From: Silurus meridionalis | Taxonomy: Eukaryota > Chordata > Actinopteri > Siluriformes > Siluridae | Direction of reading: 5' to 3' | Length of the DNA stretch: 64,000 bases | Assembly: GCF_014805685.1 (NCBI RefSeq) | Contig: NC_060885.1 | Location: forward strand, 24,747,632-24,811,631 | Shown: positions 63,636 to 64,000 of the stretch, piece after piece | How the letters are laid out: every line of letters starts with the position of its first letter | Position numbering within the stretch: position 1 is the first letter of the stretch | Position numbers and translations under genes: made by a program | The notes under the pieces: generated by a model | Told to the model about the DNA's origin: nothing | What the model saw: only the letters and a program-made list of their open reading frames with translations | Database searches by the model: none

Positions 63636-64000
63636 AATCTGAAACGATAAAAAAAGATTACGGTTCTGGGTTGCTATATTTGAATCTGTACAAACTACAA
63701 TTAAGCTGACGTTCTATTGTTGTATTGCTAAATTTGCCTTGTCCTTTCTGAAAAAGACACAAGCTCCATGCAAGGCCACCAGGAAATGATTCAAGAAAAC
63801 AAAACAGGAATTGTTTAGTATTTATTTAGGAAACACAGAAGTCAACTGGTTGTTGTGGTAAAATAAAAAACTTGCAGCACCAAGAATGATCTCTTAGATA
63901 CACAAACCTAATGGGAGGATCATATCATGCATTATCATCTTTATTAGCAAAGACTTCAATTACTTTCAATCCTAATTTTTTTAACCAAACTGCATAGCTT

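Overview
This is a stretch of vertebrate nuclear genome, almost certainly from a ray-finned (teleost) fish. The genes are split by GT/AG introns. Most of the remaining DNA is Tc1-like transposons with long inverted repeats, RTE and L2-type LINEs, tRNA-derived SINEs and long (GT)n, (TA)n and (ATCT)n tracts. The transposon load would fit an otophysan such as a catfish, but nothing here proves the order. No bacterial, phage or CRISPR-type system is present.

Four spliced genes can be read. (1) Positions 3470-5005 (+): a four-exon type-2 cystatin of 149 aa, most like cystatin F (cst7). (2) Positions 7705-17950 (-): APMAP, nine exons, 415 aa, a membrane-anchored strictosidine-synthase-like beta-propeller protein. 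(3) Positions 20629-24801 (+): five short exons encoding a 103-aa protein with a charged, probably helical middle that I do not recognise. (4) Positions 27187-33078 (-): PPM1G, ten exons, 547 aa, a nuclear PP2C-family Ser/Thr phosphatase with an acidic insert. In human, CST7 and APMAP are convergent neighbours at 20p11.2, and the same arrangement is seen here. PPM1G is on human 2p23.3, so the window joins two mammalian synteny blocks.

Layout: 1-3400 is LINE tail DNA interrupted by a Tigger/pogo-like transposon, plus simple repeats. 3470-33078 holds the four genes; their introns and spacers contain Tc1 relics, a LINE copy inserted in a Tc1 relic, a MITE, SINEs and a probable solo LTR. 33080-33640 is the CpG-rich PPM1G promoter. 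33950-38000 is a transposon cluster (inverted LINE tails, a SINE with long target duplications, a Tc1 element with foreign DNA inside). 39217-44662 is an RTE LINE flanked by a 15-bp target duplication and interrupted by an L2-type LINE; 46590-47125 is a second RTE 3' fragment. 47126-63350 contains no gene I can support. It holds a hAT-like MITE, one well-preserved Tc1-like element (61147-62612), simple repeats, and several less AT-rich unique islands that could be conserved regulatory DNA.

The genes are not a pathway: a cathepsin inhibitor, an ER/plasma-membrane arylesterase-like protein, an unknown small protein and a nuclear phosphatase. The most notable observations are the unknown five-exon gene, a SINE whose body matches both ends of the RTE LINE in the same window, the cystatin F-like protein lacking the cysteines used for dimerisation in mammals, the nested retroelements with readable target duplications, and the long gene-free right-hand third.
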